DNA of 7,862 bases, from positions 1 through 7,862 of the forward strand of contig DAOVUC010000065.1 in assembly GCA_030632765.1 (NCBI GenBank), given 5' to 3'. The notes beneath the pieces were generated by a model, which saw nothing but the letters and a program-made list of their open reading frames with translations, was not told where the DNA came from and did no database searches. This document shows positions 1-7,029 of the stretch, in pieces (positions within the stretch are counted from its first letter, which is position 1; each line of letters starts with the position of its first letter). The position numbers and the translations under genes are program-made. Source of the DNA: Candidatus Dadabacteria bacterium (GTDB taxonomy: Bacteria > Desulfobacterota_D > UBA1144 > Nemesobacterales > UBA2774).

Positions 1-102
1 GACATTGTACTAGGTGAGATAGACCGATAATCAGATTTAATTCCAAAATTCCAGTTCTTATCTTAGAATTTTAGTCTTTCGTATAAATATTGCTGCAATC
101 AA
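1..102. other. Non-coding stretch downstream of lolA
   Basis: I find no credible coding region here on either strand. The only structure seen is an AT-rich inverted repeat with 7-base arms at 45-51 and 66-72 and a 14-base loop. On the minus strand it lacks a following T-run, so it is a poor terminator candidate. The next gene lies outside the window. Confidence 0.5.
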
Positions 103-768
103 TCATCGAAAGGATGGAGGTTTTACTACTTCAACCCCAGAGGGCACTTTAAAATCAAATAGTGAGTCGGATACCGCGCCGTCTACCTTAATATCTTCTA
201 ACTTCATGGTTGTCAGGTTACCAAATGGATCATATAAATAAATGGTGTTGACCATCATATCCTTTTTATCCACGGATATTGTGACTTTATTATATTCCTC
301 GTCCCCTTTGGGCATGAGATCTATCAAATAACTGCCGTTGGGACTAATATCTCCGGGCTCAGTAAAACTGGCATTAAAGAGCTCCTTTATATTACCGAGA
401 CCTGAAAGTAGTGTTGTAGTGGACTGGGTCTCAGATACTTGGTTAAGCGGAGTTTCTATAACCTGCCCTTCCTCTTCATCGTAAAACCAAAGGGTCTTTC
501 CATCAGATACAATCTGATCCTTATTAGGAGTATCATAATTCCATCTCATTTTGCCGGGTTTTTTAAACCAGACCTCACCGTTAGCTTTCTGAACCTTATT
601 TAGAGCTTTTACTTCGGATTCTTGGATAAATACCGCATGAAAGTTATTTATCTGTTCGTATTTTTTTTGGATCCCATCTATTACAGAGCCCAGATTGTCC
701 TCTTCGTTTGAAAACCCATCAATCGAGAATAAAAGTAATATAAGAAATAGAGTTAGCGCCTTCTTCAA
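103..768 (-). CDS. lolA: Outer-membrane lipoprotein carrier protein LolA
   Basis: This is a periplasmic chaperone that takes lipoproteins from the inner-membrane LolCDE transporter and carries them across the periplasm to the outer membrane. Residues 1-20 form a signal peptide: Lys-Lys, a hydrophobic core at about 4-16, and a plausible cleavage after GFS at 18-20, with no lipobox cysteine. Family features seen are F47/Q49 near the N-terminus, the G-x-x-W-x-x-P block with R75-W76, SDG at 88-90 followed by a W-x-YD motif, and FDFKVPSGVEVV near the end. The 221 residues are typical of LolA. The start codon is TTG at 766-768. An in-frame stop lies at 784-786 with no ATG between, and the next Met comes after the signal peptide. 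The gene begins 2 nt after the ftsK stop, so it is co-transcribed. The ftsK-lolA order is also known from enterobacteria. Confidence 0.93.
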   Translation of the reverse strand: MKKALTLFLILLLFSIDGFSNEEDNLGSVIDGIQKKYEQINNFHAVFIQESEVKALNKVQKANGEVWFKKPGKMRWNYDTPNKDQIVSDGKTLWFYDEEEGQVIETPLNQVSETQSTTTLLSGLGNIKELFNASFTEPGDISPNGSYLIDLMPKGDEEYNKVTISVDKKDMMVNTIYLYDPFGNLTTMKLEDIKVDGAVSDSLFDFKVPSGVEVVKPPSFR

Positions 769-770
769 TT

Positions 771-3080
771 TTATTGCCTCTCTTCAACTTGACTTGGATC
801 TATAAAAACTTCCCTTGGTTTACCCGCAACTTCCTGAGGACCCACAACCCCTTCTTTTTCCATAATCTCAACAATACGTGCTGCCCTGTTATAACCTATT
901 TTGAGCTTTCTCTGCAGCATGGATATCGATGCCTGCCCTGACTCCGCGATTGTCCTTAAGGCTTGGAAGTAAAGCTCATCTCTCTCATCATCAAGCTCAT
1001 CTGCCCCTTCTTTCTCTTCAACATAGGTAATTTCCTCATTGTAGTGAGGCTGTCCCTGGGATTTTACAAACTCTGTAATTCCCTCTCTCTCTCGATCTGA
1101 TATAAGCGCGCCCTGAAGCCTCAAGAGTTTAGAAGTCCCGGGTTCCAAAAAGAGCATGTCCCCTTTTCCGAGTAATCTTTCCGCCCCACCTGCATCCAAG
1201 ATTATTCTTGAATCAATCTTGGAGAAAACAAGGAAAGAAATCCTGGAGGGAAAGTTAGCCTTGATGAGCCCGGCAACAATATCCGCTGAAGGACGCTGCG
1301 TGGCAACTATCAAGTGAATACCGGCTGCACGCGCCTTTTGAGAAAGCCTAGTAATAGACTCTTTTATTTCGTTCGGAGCAACCATCATCAGGTCCGCAAG
1401 CTCATCGAGTACGATTACAATATAAGGAAGGATCTTTTCCCATTTATCCTCCCTATTTAATCTTTTAACATTTCTATTATAAGTCTCAATATCCCTGACC
1501 CCTTCATCAGAAAGAATCCTGTACCTATTATCCATTTCCTGCACCGCCCACCTTAGAGCGGCGGCAGCCTTCTTAGGCTCTGTAACTACCGGGTGCAACA
1601 GATGAGGGATATCTTCATACACAGAGAGCTCAAGCATCTTAGGATCGATCATTATAAATTTCAGCTCATAAGGGCTTGCTTTATAAAGCATGCTTGTGAT
1701 CACAGCGTTTAGCAGAACGCTTTTCCCCGACCCCGTGGTTCCGGCAATCATAAGATGAGGCGCCTTTCTAAGATCCATATAAAAAGGAAGCCCCGCAATG
1801 TCCTTGCCCAATGCGAGTGTTAACATGGATTCACTCTTTGAGAACTCAGGGTCTTCGAGGAGCTCTCTAAGCACAACCAATTCCCTTTTTGCGTTTGGCA
1901 CTTCTATGCCTATAACATCCTTTCCGGGAATAGGCGCAACTATTCTTATACTGAGAGCGCTAAGACCCATAGCCAAATCGTTTTCAAGTGCTGCTATCTT
2001 ATTAATCTTGATCCCGGGCGCGGGTTTATACTCAAACATCGTAATTACAGGCCCGGGCCTTATCTCGGTAACTTTTCCCGACACGCCAAAATCTTTTAAT
2101 TTGTCTTCTATTAATTTTGCCTTCTCATAAACAGCATTTCTGTCTACTTCTATACCCGACTCCACTTTAGGGTCCAGCAAATCGGTAGAAGGCATATTAT
2201 AGTCATCATGTACAAATTCTTTTTTCGGGAAGAATTTCTCCAATCCCCGCAACTTTGACTGTTCCACAACTATCTGAGGATGGCCAATATCAGATTCCAT
2301 AGTTTCCTGGCTTCCTTTTGTGATAATCTCATCTTCTAAAACTATTATGTCCTCATTTAGTATGTCATCTACCGGACTTTGCTTGCCATATAGGGTTGCA
2401 GACCCCATCCCTTCCGATACTAAAGGTTTTTCATGACCCTCTATTTCCGCTTTAGAATAAGATTCTTTTAAATAAATCGCCGCATCTTTTCCCTTTATGG
2501 TCAAAAACCTTGATCCGGCATATATATTTTCTACAATAGTCCTGGACATCTTTGCAGTAACTCCAATTAACTCCGTCAAAGTAAAACTGGATATAATTAT
2601 TAAACTCGCTAGAAGCAATATGGTTACAATTAAATATGAACCCACAGTTCCGGCTATGCCGTCTCTTAGTACCTCTGCTGCGGCATTTCCTATCCAGCCG
2701 CCTGAGGGGTTGTAACCCAAAAAGTCTGTTCCGGTAAAGGCAAGGCCAAGAAGTGTCATTGTAGCCAGGAGAAAAAGAAAAGAAGCAAGAGCCTTCCTAT
2801 ACAAACCGGTTCCGGCTCTATTTAGAAAAACAACTACAGATGAATAGAACATCACTACCGGAACTACGAATGCGCATACCCCGAATGCTTTTCCAAGCAT
2901 ATCGGAAATAAAAACACCTATTGAGCCCATAGCTCCCTTTACATCAAGATCAGAGCTGGAACTGTAAAATATGAGGCTTAGGGCGGAAAAAAGCCCAAGA
3001 GAGAATAAAAGAGCGGATATTAATTCTCTAATGAGGTTATCTGAGGAATTTTGCTTGGAACTACTTCTTTTTCTTGCCAT
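771..3080 (-). CDS. ftsK: DNA translocase FtsK (short SpoIIIE/FtsK type)
   Basis: This is a septum-anchored hexameric ATPase that pumps chromosomal DNA during division and helps dimer resolution. The N-terminus holds about four membrane helices (roughly 17-39, 66-87, 96-116 and 143-168). A short variable, acidic linker runs from about 200 to 310. The alpha/beta motor domain spans about 310-675, with Walker A GTTGSGKS at 447-454 and Walker B ending in D559-E560, then ATQRPS at 593-598. The C-terminal winged-helix gamma domain at about 697-760 includes a GYNRAAR recognition segment at 729-735. At 769 residues it is the short-linker form, much smaller than the roughly 1,330-residue E. coli protein. 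The ATG start at 3078-3080 has no clear Shine-Dalgarno sequence. It is the first gene of a unit with lolA. Confidence 0.97.
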   Translation of the reverse strand: MARKRSSSKQNSSDNLIRELISALLFSLGLFSALSLIFYSSSSDLDVKGAMGSIGVFISDMLGKAFGVCAFVVPVVMFYSSVVVFLNRAGTGLYRKALASFLFLLATMTLLGLAFTGTDFLGYNPSGGWIGNAAAEVLRDGIAGTVGSYLIVTILLLASLIIISSFTLTELIGVTAKMSRTIVENIYAGSRFLTIKGKDAAIYLKESYSKAEIEGHEKPLVSEGMGSATLYGKQSPVDDILNEDIIVLEDEIITKGSQETMESDIGHPQIVVEQSKLRGLEKFFPKKEFVHDDYNMPSTDLLDPKVESGIEVDRNAVYEKAKLIEDKLKDFGVSGKVTEIRPGPVITMFEYKPAPGIKINKIAALENDLAMGLSALSIRIVAPIPGKDVIGIEVPNAKRELVVLRELLEDPEFSKSESMLTLALGKDIAGLPFYMDLRKAPHLMIAGTTGSGKSVLLNAVITSMLYKASPYELKFIMIDPKMLELSVYEDIPHLLHPVVTEPKKAAAALRWAVQEMDNRYRILSDEGVRDIETYNRNVKRLNREDKWEKILPYIVIVLDELADLMMVAPNEIKESITRLSQKARAAGIHLIVATQRPSADIVAGLIKANFPSRISFLVFSKIDSRIILDAGGAERLLGKGDMLFLEPGTSKLLRLQGALISDREREGITEFVKSQGQPHYNEEITYVEEKEGADELDDERDELYFQALRTIAESGQASISMLQRKLKIGYNRAARIVEIMEKEGVVGPQEVAGKPREVFIDPSQVEERQ
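777..782 (-). promoter_or_regulatory. Shine-Dalgarno site deciding the TTG start of lolA
   Basis: GAGAGG on the minus strand lies 8 nt before the TTG start of lolA and inside the last codons of ftsK. It supports the TTG start and translational coupling of lolA to ftsK. Confidence 0.65.
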
Positions 3081-3095
3081 GGATTGTTAAAGTTA

Positions 3096-3124
3096 ATAAT
3101 ACAATATTTAGGTTAAGTATTCAA
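3096..3124 (-). promoter_or_regulatory. Predicted sigma-70 promoter for ftsK-lolA
   Basis: On the minus strand TTGAAT (3119-3124) is followed by a 17-base spacer and TATTAT (3096-3101). Five of six -10 bases match the consensus. Transcription would start near 3089, leaving a leader of only about 8-10 nt before the ftsK ATG. That would fit the missing Shine-Dalgarno sequence. This is a prediction from consensus only. Confidence 0.5.
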
Positions 3125-3212
3125 AATCGTTAGCTTTACCCCGTGAGTTCTTATCAGTTTTAAGTGATTTGGATAATTGAAAAATTTCAACTATTAAAGC
3201 TGAATTAACGAC

Positions 3213-3240
3213 AAAATTCACAGTCACTATGTTTGTGAAT
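3213..3240 (-). terminator. Weak hairpin terminator candidate after nuoN
   Basis: Just 3 nt past the nuoN stop, the minus strand holds a perfect 7-bp stem (ATTCACA at 3234-3240 with TGTGAAT at 3216-3222) and an 11-nt loop. A short T-run continues from the stem at 3213-3216. The stem has only two G-C pairs, so termination may be partial. Its position between nuoN and the ftsK promoter is right for a terminator. Confidence 0.35.
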
Positions 3241-3243
3241 ATT

Positions 3244-4707
3244 TTACCCGCCCTTAAATGCAAGCAACACTGAACCAGCCGCCTCAAGCGCTAGGTTCCA
3301 GGAATCAAAAGGAAACACACCGAGCACAAGTGTCCCTAAACAAAGAACAATAAGCACAATAGATGAGGCAAATTTAAATGGAGGGAAAGTGGTCGTTTCT
3401 TCCTTCATATAAGCGTAGACAAGCACTCTTAAGTAATAGTAAGCTGAAACAACACTGCTTAGAATTCCGATAACAGCAAGACAGTAAGAATCCGCCTGAA
3501 CTGCGGATATAATAACCCTATATGTAGCGAAGAACCCTATAGTTGGGGGTATACCTGCAAGGGAGAACATAAATACTCCCAAGGCGAGTGCGAGATAAGG
3601 TCTTTTTCTCCAAAGTCCTGCAATATCATCAAATGTTTCACATTCCTTTCCATCTTTTGATAGGTAGGCCAAAACCCCAAATGCCCCTAAATTCATAAAC
3701 ATATAAGCAAAAAGGTAATAAAGCACGCTACTTACAGCTAATTTATCTCCACCATAGGCTGCCACTACACCCACAAGGGCGTATCCCGCGTGCGCAATGC
3801 TGGAATATGCGAGCATGCGCTTTATACTCTTTTGAGCAATTGCAGCTATATTTCCCACTATCATCGTAAATACAGCAACAATCCATAAAACCGGCATAAT
3901 ACTTAGCTGTATTTCTGCAAAGCCTTCGAATATAACTCTAAGTAATATTGCAAATGCAGCGGCTTTTACTCCTATAGACATAAAAGCGGTTACAGGCATC
4001 GGTGCTCCCTCATAAACATCCGGTACCCACTGATGTAGTGGAAATGCTCCGATTTTAAATATGAATCCTACAAGCACCAGTGCGCTTCCAGCTAGAAAGA
4101 GTGGATTTGCAGGGTCGTATTTAGTGAGAATCTCGTCCAGGTATACCGATCCCGACGCCCCGTAAAGAAGCGCTATACCGTAAAGCAGTATTCCTGACGA
4201 GAAACCGCCCAGAATAAGATATTTTATTCCCGCCTCTGTTGAGCGGACCGATTTCCTGTTAAAGGCCGAGAGTATGTACACGGAGATAGACATTATTTCG
4301 AAACCAAGAAAGAGCGACATGAACTCTTTTGACGAGCTTAGAATCATCATCCCTGAAGTTGAAAAGAGTATAAGGGCGTAGAACTCATTTGAGTATTTAT
4401 TTATATTAGACCGATAGTACCTTGAAATCACCACTGCCAAGACAGCCCCCAGAAGAAAAAAAATATAAAAATATGCCGCGAAAAGATCCAAAGAAAGAGC
4501 CCCGTAAAAAGCGGTCTCAGTCACACCAAATCTCTTTAGATTTAGAATAAAACCAATCGCTAATCCCAATAGAGCCAGCCCAAAGAGGTTCTTTTTAGCC
4601 GAGTCTTTTAAGATTGGATCAAGGACTATTATTATCAAACCGGCAACTATGAGCGAAATTTCCGGCCCGATAAGAAGAGTACTTTTAAAAACATCGCTTA
4701 AATCCAT
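3244..4707 (-). CDS. nuoN: NADH-quinone oxidoreductase subunit N (complex I)
   Basis: This is an antiporter-like membrane subunit of respiratory complex I, which takes part in proton translocation coupled to quinone reduction. The protein is hydrophobic throughout, with about 14 membrane helices, and its 487 residues match the family length. Key polar residues seen are E137 (in GFEIMS), K162, K218 (IFK), H225, the VPDVYEGAP block at 228-236 and K248. All of these correspond to residues studied in E. coli NuoN. At the position matching E. coli K395, in the block after AGIPPT, I read T395 (GFFATYR, 391-397), so the usual lysine is missing, with R397 two residues on. The start is ATG at 4705-4707. 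No other nuo gene is adjacent: the upstream neighbour is a moeB-like gene and the downstream one is ftsK. Identity is firm; the effect of T395 is unknown. Confidence 0.96.
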   Translation of the reverse strand: MDLSDVFKSTLLIGPEISLIVAGLIIIVLDPILKDSAKKNLFGLALLGLAIGFILNLKRFGVTETAFYGALSLDLFAAYFYIFFLLGAVLAVVISRYYRSNINKYSNEFYALILFSTSGMMILSSSKEFMSLFLGFEIMSISVYILSAFNRKSVRSTEAGIKYLILGGFSSGILLYGIALLYGASGSVYLDEILTKYDPANPLFLAGSALVLVGFIFKIGAFPLHQWVPDVYEGAPMPVTAFMSIGVKAAAFAILLRVIFEGFAEIQLSIMPVLWIVAVFTMIVGNIAAIAQKSIKRMLAYSSIAHAGYALVGVVAAYGGDKLAVSSVLYYLFAYMFMNLGAFGVLAYLSKDGKECETFDDIAGLWRKRPYLALALGVFMFSLAGIPPTIGFFATYRVIISAVQADSYCLAVIGILSSVVSAYYYLRVLVYAYMKEETTTFPPFKFASSIVLIVLCLGTLVLGVFPFDSWNLALEAAGSVLLAFKGG

Positions 4708-4715
4708 CTATATAT

Positions 4716-4720
4716 TCCCC
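4716..4720 (-). promoter_or_regulatory. Shine-Dalgarno site of nuoN
   Basis: GGGGA on the minus strand lies 8 nt before the ATG of nuoN. It confirms that start and is the best-spaced strong site in the window. Confidence 0.65.
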
Positions 4721-4766
4721 AAATTCAGTAGTATCAACAGAGTGAAAAGGTTATTTTGAGTAGTTT

Positions 4767-4795
4767 AGTATGTTGGAGGGGTAAGGTGTTGTCAA
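4767..4795 (-). promoter_or_regulatory. Strong predicted sigma-70 promoter for nuoN
   Basis: On the minus strand there is a perfect -35 TTGACA (4790-4795), a 17-base spacer, and a -10 CATACT (4767-4772) matching four of six consensus bases. Transcription would start near 4760, giving a leader of about 50 nt. It implies nuoN is transcribed independently of the cysteine operon upstream. This is the best consensus promoter in the window, but it is only predicted. Confidence 0.55.
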
Positions 4796-4801
4796 GTTGA
4801 C
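4791..4801. repeat. Short inverted repeat over the nuoN -35 box
   Basis: GTCAA and TTGAC are perfect 5-base arms around a single central base. The repeat covers most of the predicted -35 element, so a dimeric repressor bound here would block the promoter. Repeats this short also occur by chance, so a regulatory role is only a possibility. Confidence 0.2.
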
Positions 4802-4856
4802 TGGGATTCACTAATTGCACAAACATTTTGATTGAAGATACTGGATTTTTTAAGAA

Positions 4857-4870
4857 TAGGAGGAGTCCTA
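4857..4870 (-). terminator. Very weak hairpin at the end of the moeB-like gene
   Basis: TAGGA/TCCTA arms of 5 bp with a 4-nt loop begin at the moeB stop codon and are followed by TTCTT on the minus strand. It is the only terminator-like element between the cysteine operon and nuoN. The stem is short and overlaps the stop codon, so read-through into nuoN is quite possible. Confidence 0.2.
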
Positions 4871-5671
4871 AAAATCGCATTCTGGCTGTTTATACTCGGT
4901 TACTTCTTTAATTGAAGGGCTCTCACCGCATAAGTGGCATCCAGGGTGTTTGTTGACTTTAACAGAGTCAAAAGTCATTTTGAGAGCATTAAATATTAGG
5001 AGACGATCATCGAGTGAGTCACCGATTTCTAAAATCTCTTTTAACGTTTCTATTGCCTGCATAGTTCCAACAGTTCCGGCAACTGCCCCTAATATCCCGA
5101 CTTCCTGGCAGCTAGGTATCATCCCCTCAGGCGGTATTTCAGGGTATAGGCAACGGTAACACGCACCCCCGTTATGGGGTTTAAATACGGATATCTGCCC
5201 CTCGAACTGAAAGATGGCTCCCGATACCAGAGTTTTCTTCTCAAAGTAACAGGCATCATTTACCAGATAACGTGTTGGAAAGTTATCAGACCCATCAACG
5301 ACTATATCGTAGCTCCTAACTATATCCCGGATATTGTCCTTAGTGATTAAGCTGTCATAGGCAATAACTTCTACATCAGGATTTAGTTTTTCAAGCTTCT
5401 CTTGAGCTGAATGTGCCTTAGGCTTTCCAATGTCCTCGGTGTAATGTAGCACCTGCCTCTGAAGGTTAGAAATATCGACCTGGTCTGAGTCGGCAATACC
5501 TATAGTTCCAACCCCGGCCGCTGCTAAATAAAGGGCAATGGGCGAGCCCAGCCCTCCTACTCCAACACAAAACACTTTTGAATCTAAAAGCCTTTTTTGC
5601 CCAACTCCCCCAACTTCGGGAAGAAGTATGTGTCTACTGTAGCGATAAATTTGATCTTCAGTTAATTGCAA
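4868..5671 (-). CDS. moeB: MoeB/ThiF-family E1-like adenylyltransferase
   Basis: This enzyme adenylates the C-terminal glycine of a small ubiquitin-like sulfur carrier (MoaD, ThiS or CysO type) so that a thiocarboxylate can form. Visible features are the nucleotide-binding GVGGLG at 37-42, the SNLQRQ block at 68-73, a conserved aspartate in DGSDNF (126-131), and two zinc-binding pairs, C171/C174 and C245/C248. C188 in SCQEVG is the likely sulfur-handling cysteine by comparison with ThiF and MOCS3. At 267 residues it lacks the C-terminal rhodanese domain of MoeZ/MOCS3, so persulfide must come from another protein. The start is TTG at 5669-5671, with a stop two codons upstream. It closes the tusA-cysM-mec operon, which suggests a role in cysteine or carrier-bound sulfur metabolism. 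A molybdopterin role (true MoeB) cannot be excluded, and the symbol follows the family. Confidence 0.85.
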   Translation of the reverse strand: MQLTEDQIYRYSRHILLPEVGGVGQKRLLDSKVFCVGVGGLGSPIALYLAAAGVGTIGIADSDQVDISNLQRQVLHYTEDIGKPKAHSAQEKLEKLNPDVEVIAYDSLITKDNIRDIVRSYDIVVDGSDNFPTRYLVNDACYFEKKTLVSGAIFQFEGQISVFKPHNGGACYRCLYPEIPPEGMIPSCQEVGILGAVAGTVGTMQAIETLKEILEIGDSLDDRLLIFNALKMTFDSVKVNKHPGCHLCGESPSIKEVTEYKQPECDF

Positions 5672-5674
5672 TAT

Positions 5675-6091
5675 TCAACCTTGTGTCACTTCTATCTGTT
5701 CTTCTATAAAATTAGAATCAAAGTCCTCAAGCACCCAGGCTCTTGCGTCATTATACTTTCCACTGTTAATAGAAAAAATAATATAAATCCAATCAGGCCA
5801 TGCTCTTTGGCGATCTGTTTCAGATGCTTTGGAGGGATGGTCAGGGTGGGAGTGGTAAATCCCTAATATTTCCATATTATTTTCTCTTGCCCACTCATCC
5901 GCTTCCTTAAAAGAGATCGGGTCAAGTTCATAACGGTCGTGCGCTCTCTGGGTATTTAGATTCCCGCACTCTTTAAAGTCTGTAATCTCGTCGTTTGCTC
6001 CTATCATGACCCCACAAACCTCATGCGGAAAACCGGCTTCGGCAAGTTCTATCATTCCCTCATATGCAGATTTTAGTACCTTTACCACCAT
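5675..6091 (-). CDS. JAMM/MPN+ zinc metallopeptidase, Mec (M67) family
   Basis: This is a small single-domain isopeptidase of the Mov34/MPN/PAD-1 type. The full JAMM motif is present: E24 in HEVCG, H80-S-H82-P, and D93 exactly ten residues after H82, giving the zinc ligands and the catalytic glutamate. At 138 residues it matches stand-alone bacterial Mec proteins. In Mycobacterium, Mec releases cysteine from the CysO-cysteine adduct made by CysM. Position directly after a cysteine synthase and before an E1-like enzyme supports the same job here. The ATG at 6089-6091 overlaps the end of cysM by 10 nt. GGAGG at 6095-6099 is only 3 nt from this ATG but 6 nt from the next codon, GTG, which may be the real start. 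The stop TGA is in frame with the next gene. The substrate is inferred, not seen. Confidence 0.88.
   Translation of the reverse strand: MVVKVLKSAYEGMIELAEAGFPHEVCGVMIGANDEITDFKECGNLNTQRAHDRYELDPISFKEADEWARENNMEILGIYHSHPDHPSKASETDRQRAWPDWIYIIFSINSGKYNDARAWVLEDFDSNFIEEQIEVTQG
5679..5682 (-). promoter_or_regulatory. Shine-Dalgarno site deciding the TTG start of the moeB-like gene
   Basis: AAGG on the minus strand lies 7 nt before the TTG start, inside the last codons of the JAMM gene. No ATG is available upstream because the JAMM stop codon is in the same frame two codons earlier. The site therefore supports re-initiation at TTG. Confidence 0.5.
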
Positions 6092-7029
6092 ATACCTCCG
6101 CTCAAATATCTATACCCCCCGTCAGGAAACACTGTAACAATAACTCCTTCTTCAAGTGTTTTTGCACACTCAATTGCAGCATACGCCGCAGCGCCTCCGG
6201 AATGCCCTACGAATATACCCTCCTTTTTTAAGAGGTCTTTCATCGTATCATAGGCATCTTCAGTCGAGACCCTAACTAGCTCATCAGCCTTGGTGAAATC
6301 ATAAATCCCAGGAATAATCGATGAGGGCATGTGTTTCATTCCCTCAAGCCCATGTAGTGATTCCGCAGGTTCTATAGAAATTGTTTTGATATTGGGATTT
6401 AACTCTTTAAGCCTTCGGCTAGTACCCATAAACGTCCCGCTGGTGCCGAGCCCGGCAAGAAAATGTGTAACGCGACCATCTGTCTGATCCCAAATCTCAG
6501 GAGCTGTGGTCTCGTAATGAGACTCAGGGTTCGCGGGATTGTTATATTGATCAGGCATGAAGTATTTATCAGGGTTTTCTGCTTTTAACTTTCGGGCAAG
6601 CCTGATGGCGCCGTCCGATCCCTCAAGGGGGTCAGAATATATTATCTTGGAGCCAAAAGCAGTCAGCGTTTTCTTTCTTTCAATATTCATATTCATTGGT
6701 GTTACAAGTTCAACTTTGTAACCCAGCGCTGCGCCAAACATAGCGTATGCAATCGCAGTGTTGCCAGAGGAAGAATCCATAAGGATTTTATCATGTGTGA
6801 GCTGTCCCGAATTAATGCCATCACGAATCATCCATAAAGCGGGGCGGTCTTTTACAGAACCTCCGGGATTAAACCACTCTGCCTTAGCATAGACTTCAAC
6901 TCCTGGACTAATCCCCTCTGTGAGATGAGTAAGTTTAATTAGAGGCGTATTCCCGACTAAGTCAATTACGGATTCAGCTCTTTTCAAACTGTTGTCTAGT
7001 GATTTATTTCTGGCTAAAGATACATTCAT
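6082..7029 (-). CDS. cysM: PLP-dependent cysteine synthase (CysM/CysK family)
   Basis: This cytoplasmic beta-replacement enzyme forms cysteine from an activated serine (O-acetylserine or O-phosphoserine) and a sulfur donor. Fold-type II features are clear: GNTPL at 26-30, the PLP lysine K60 in PGGSVKDR, the substrate loop SSGNT at 87-91, the phosphate-binding GLGTSGT at 193-199, and S277 in GHSGGA near the cofactor ring. The 315 residues are normal. The chain ends at W314-W315 soon after the conserved YLS (308-310), without the longer tail I recall in mycobacterial CysM. The arginine thought to select O-phosphoserine in that enzyme (EPR) is not obvious here, where the sequence reads EPAES at 220-224, so the serine donor is undecided. 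Its ATG shares one base with the tusA stop (TAATG), which suggests translational coupling. The operon context points to a protein-bound sulfur donor rather than free sulfide. Confidence 0.92.
   Translation of the reverse strand: MNVSLARNKSLDNSLKRAESVIDLVGNTPLIKLTHLTEGISPGVEVYAKAEWFNPGGSVKDRPALWMIRDGINSGQLTHDKILMDSSSGNTAIAYAMFGAALGYKVELVTPMNMNIERKKTLTAFGSKIIYSDPLEGSDGAIRLARKLKAENPDKYFMPDQYNNPANPESHYETTAPEIWDQTDGRVTHFLAGLGTSGTFMGTSRRLKELNPNIKTISIEPAESLHGLEGMKHMPSSIIPGIYDFTKADELVRVSTEDAYDTMKDLLKKEGIFVGHSGGAAAYAAIECAKTLEEGVIVTVFPDGGYRYLSGGIWW
6095..6099 (-). promoter_or_regulatory. Shine-Dalgarno site of the JAMM gene
   Basis: GGAGG on the minus strand lies within the last codons of cysM. Its spacing is 3 nt to the ATG at 6089-6091 and 6 nt to the following GTG at 6086-6088. 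The second spacing is more usual, so the true N-terminus may be one residue shorter. Confidence 0.6.

Noticed and set aside
45..72. Inverted repeat after lolA as a terminator
   Set aside because: The arms are almost all A and T, the loop is 14 nt, and no T-run follows on the minus strand.
1798..2130. Plus-strand open frame of 110 codons inside ftsK
   Set aside because: It lies wholly within the motor-domain coding region of ftsK, has no ribosome site of note, and its translation resembles no protein.
3177..3190. Palindrome TTGAAA-AA-TTTCAA between nuoN and ftsK as an operator
   Set aside because: It is AT-rich and lies more than 50 bp upstream of the predicted -35 box in an AT-rich gap, where such symmetry is expected by chance.
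5666..5866. Plus-strand open frame of 66 codons opposite the JAMM gene
   Set aside because: It lies almost entirely opposite the catalytic coding region of the JAMM gene, with no promoter or family resemblance.
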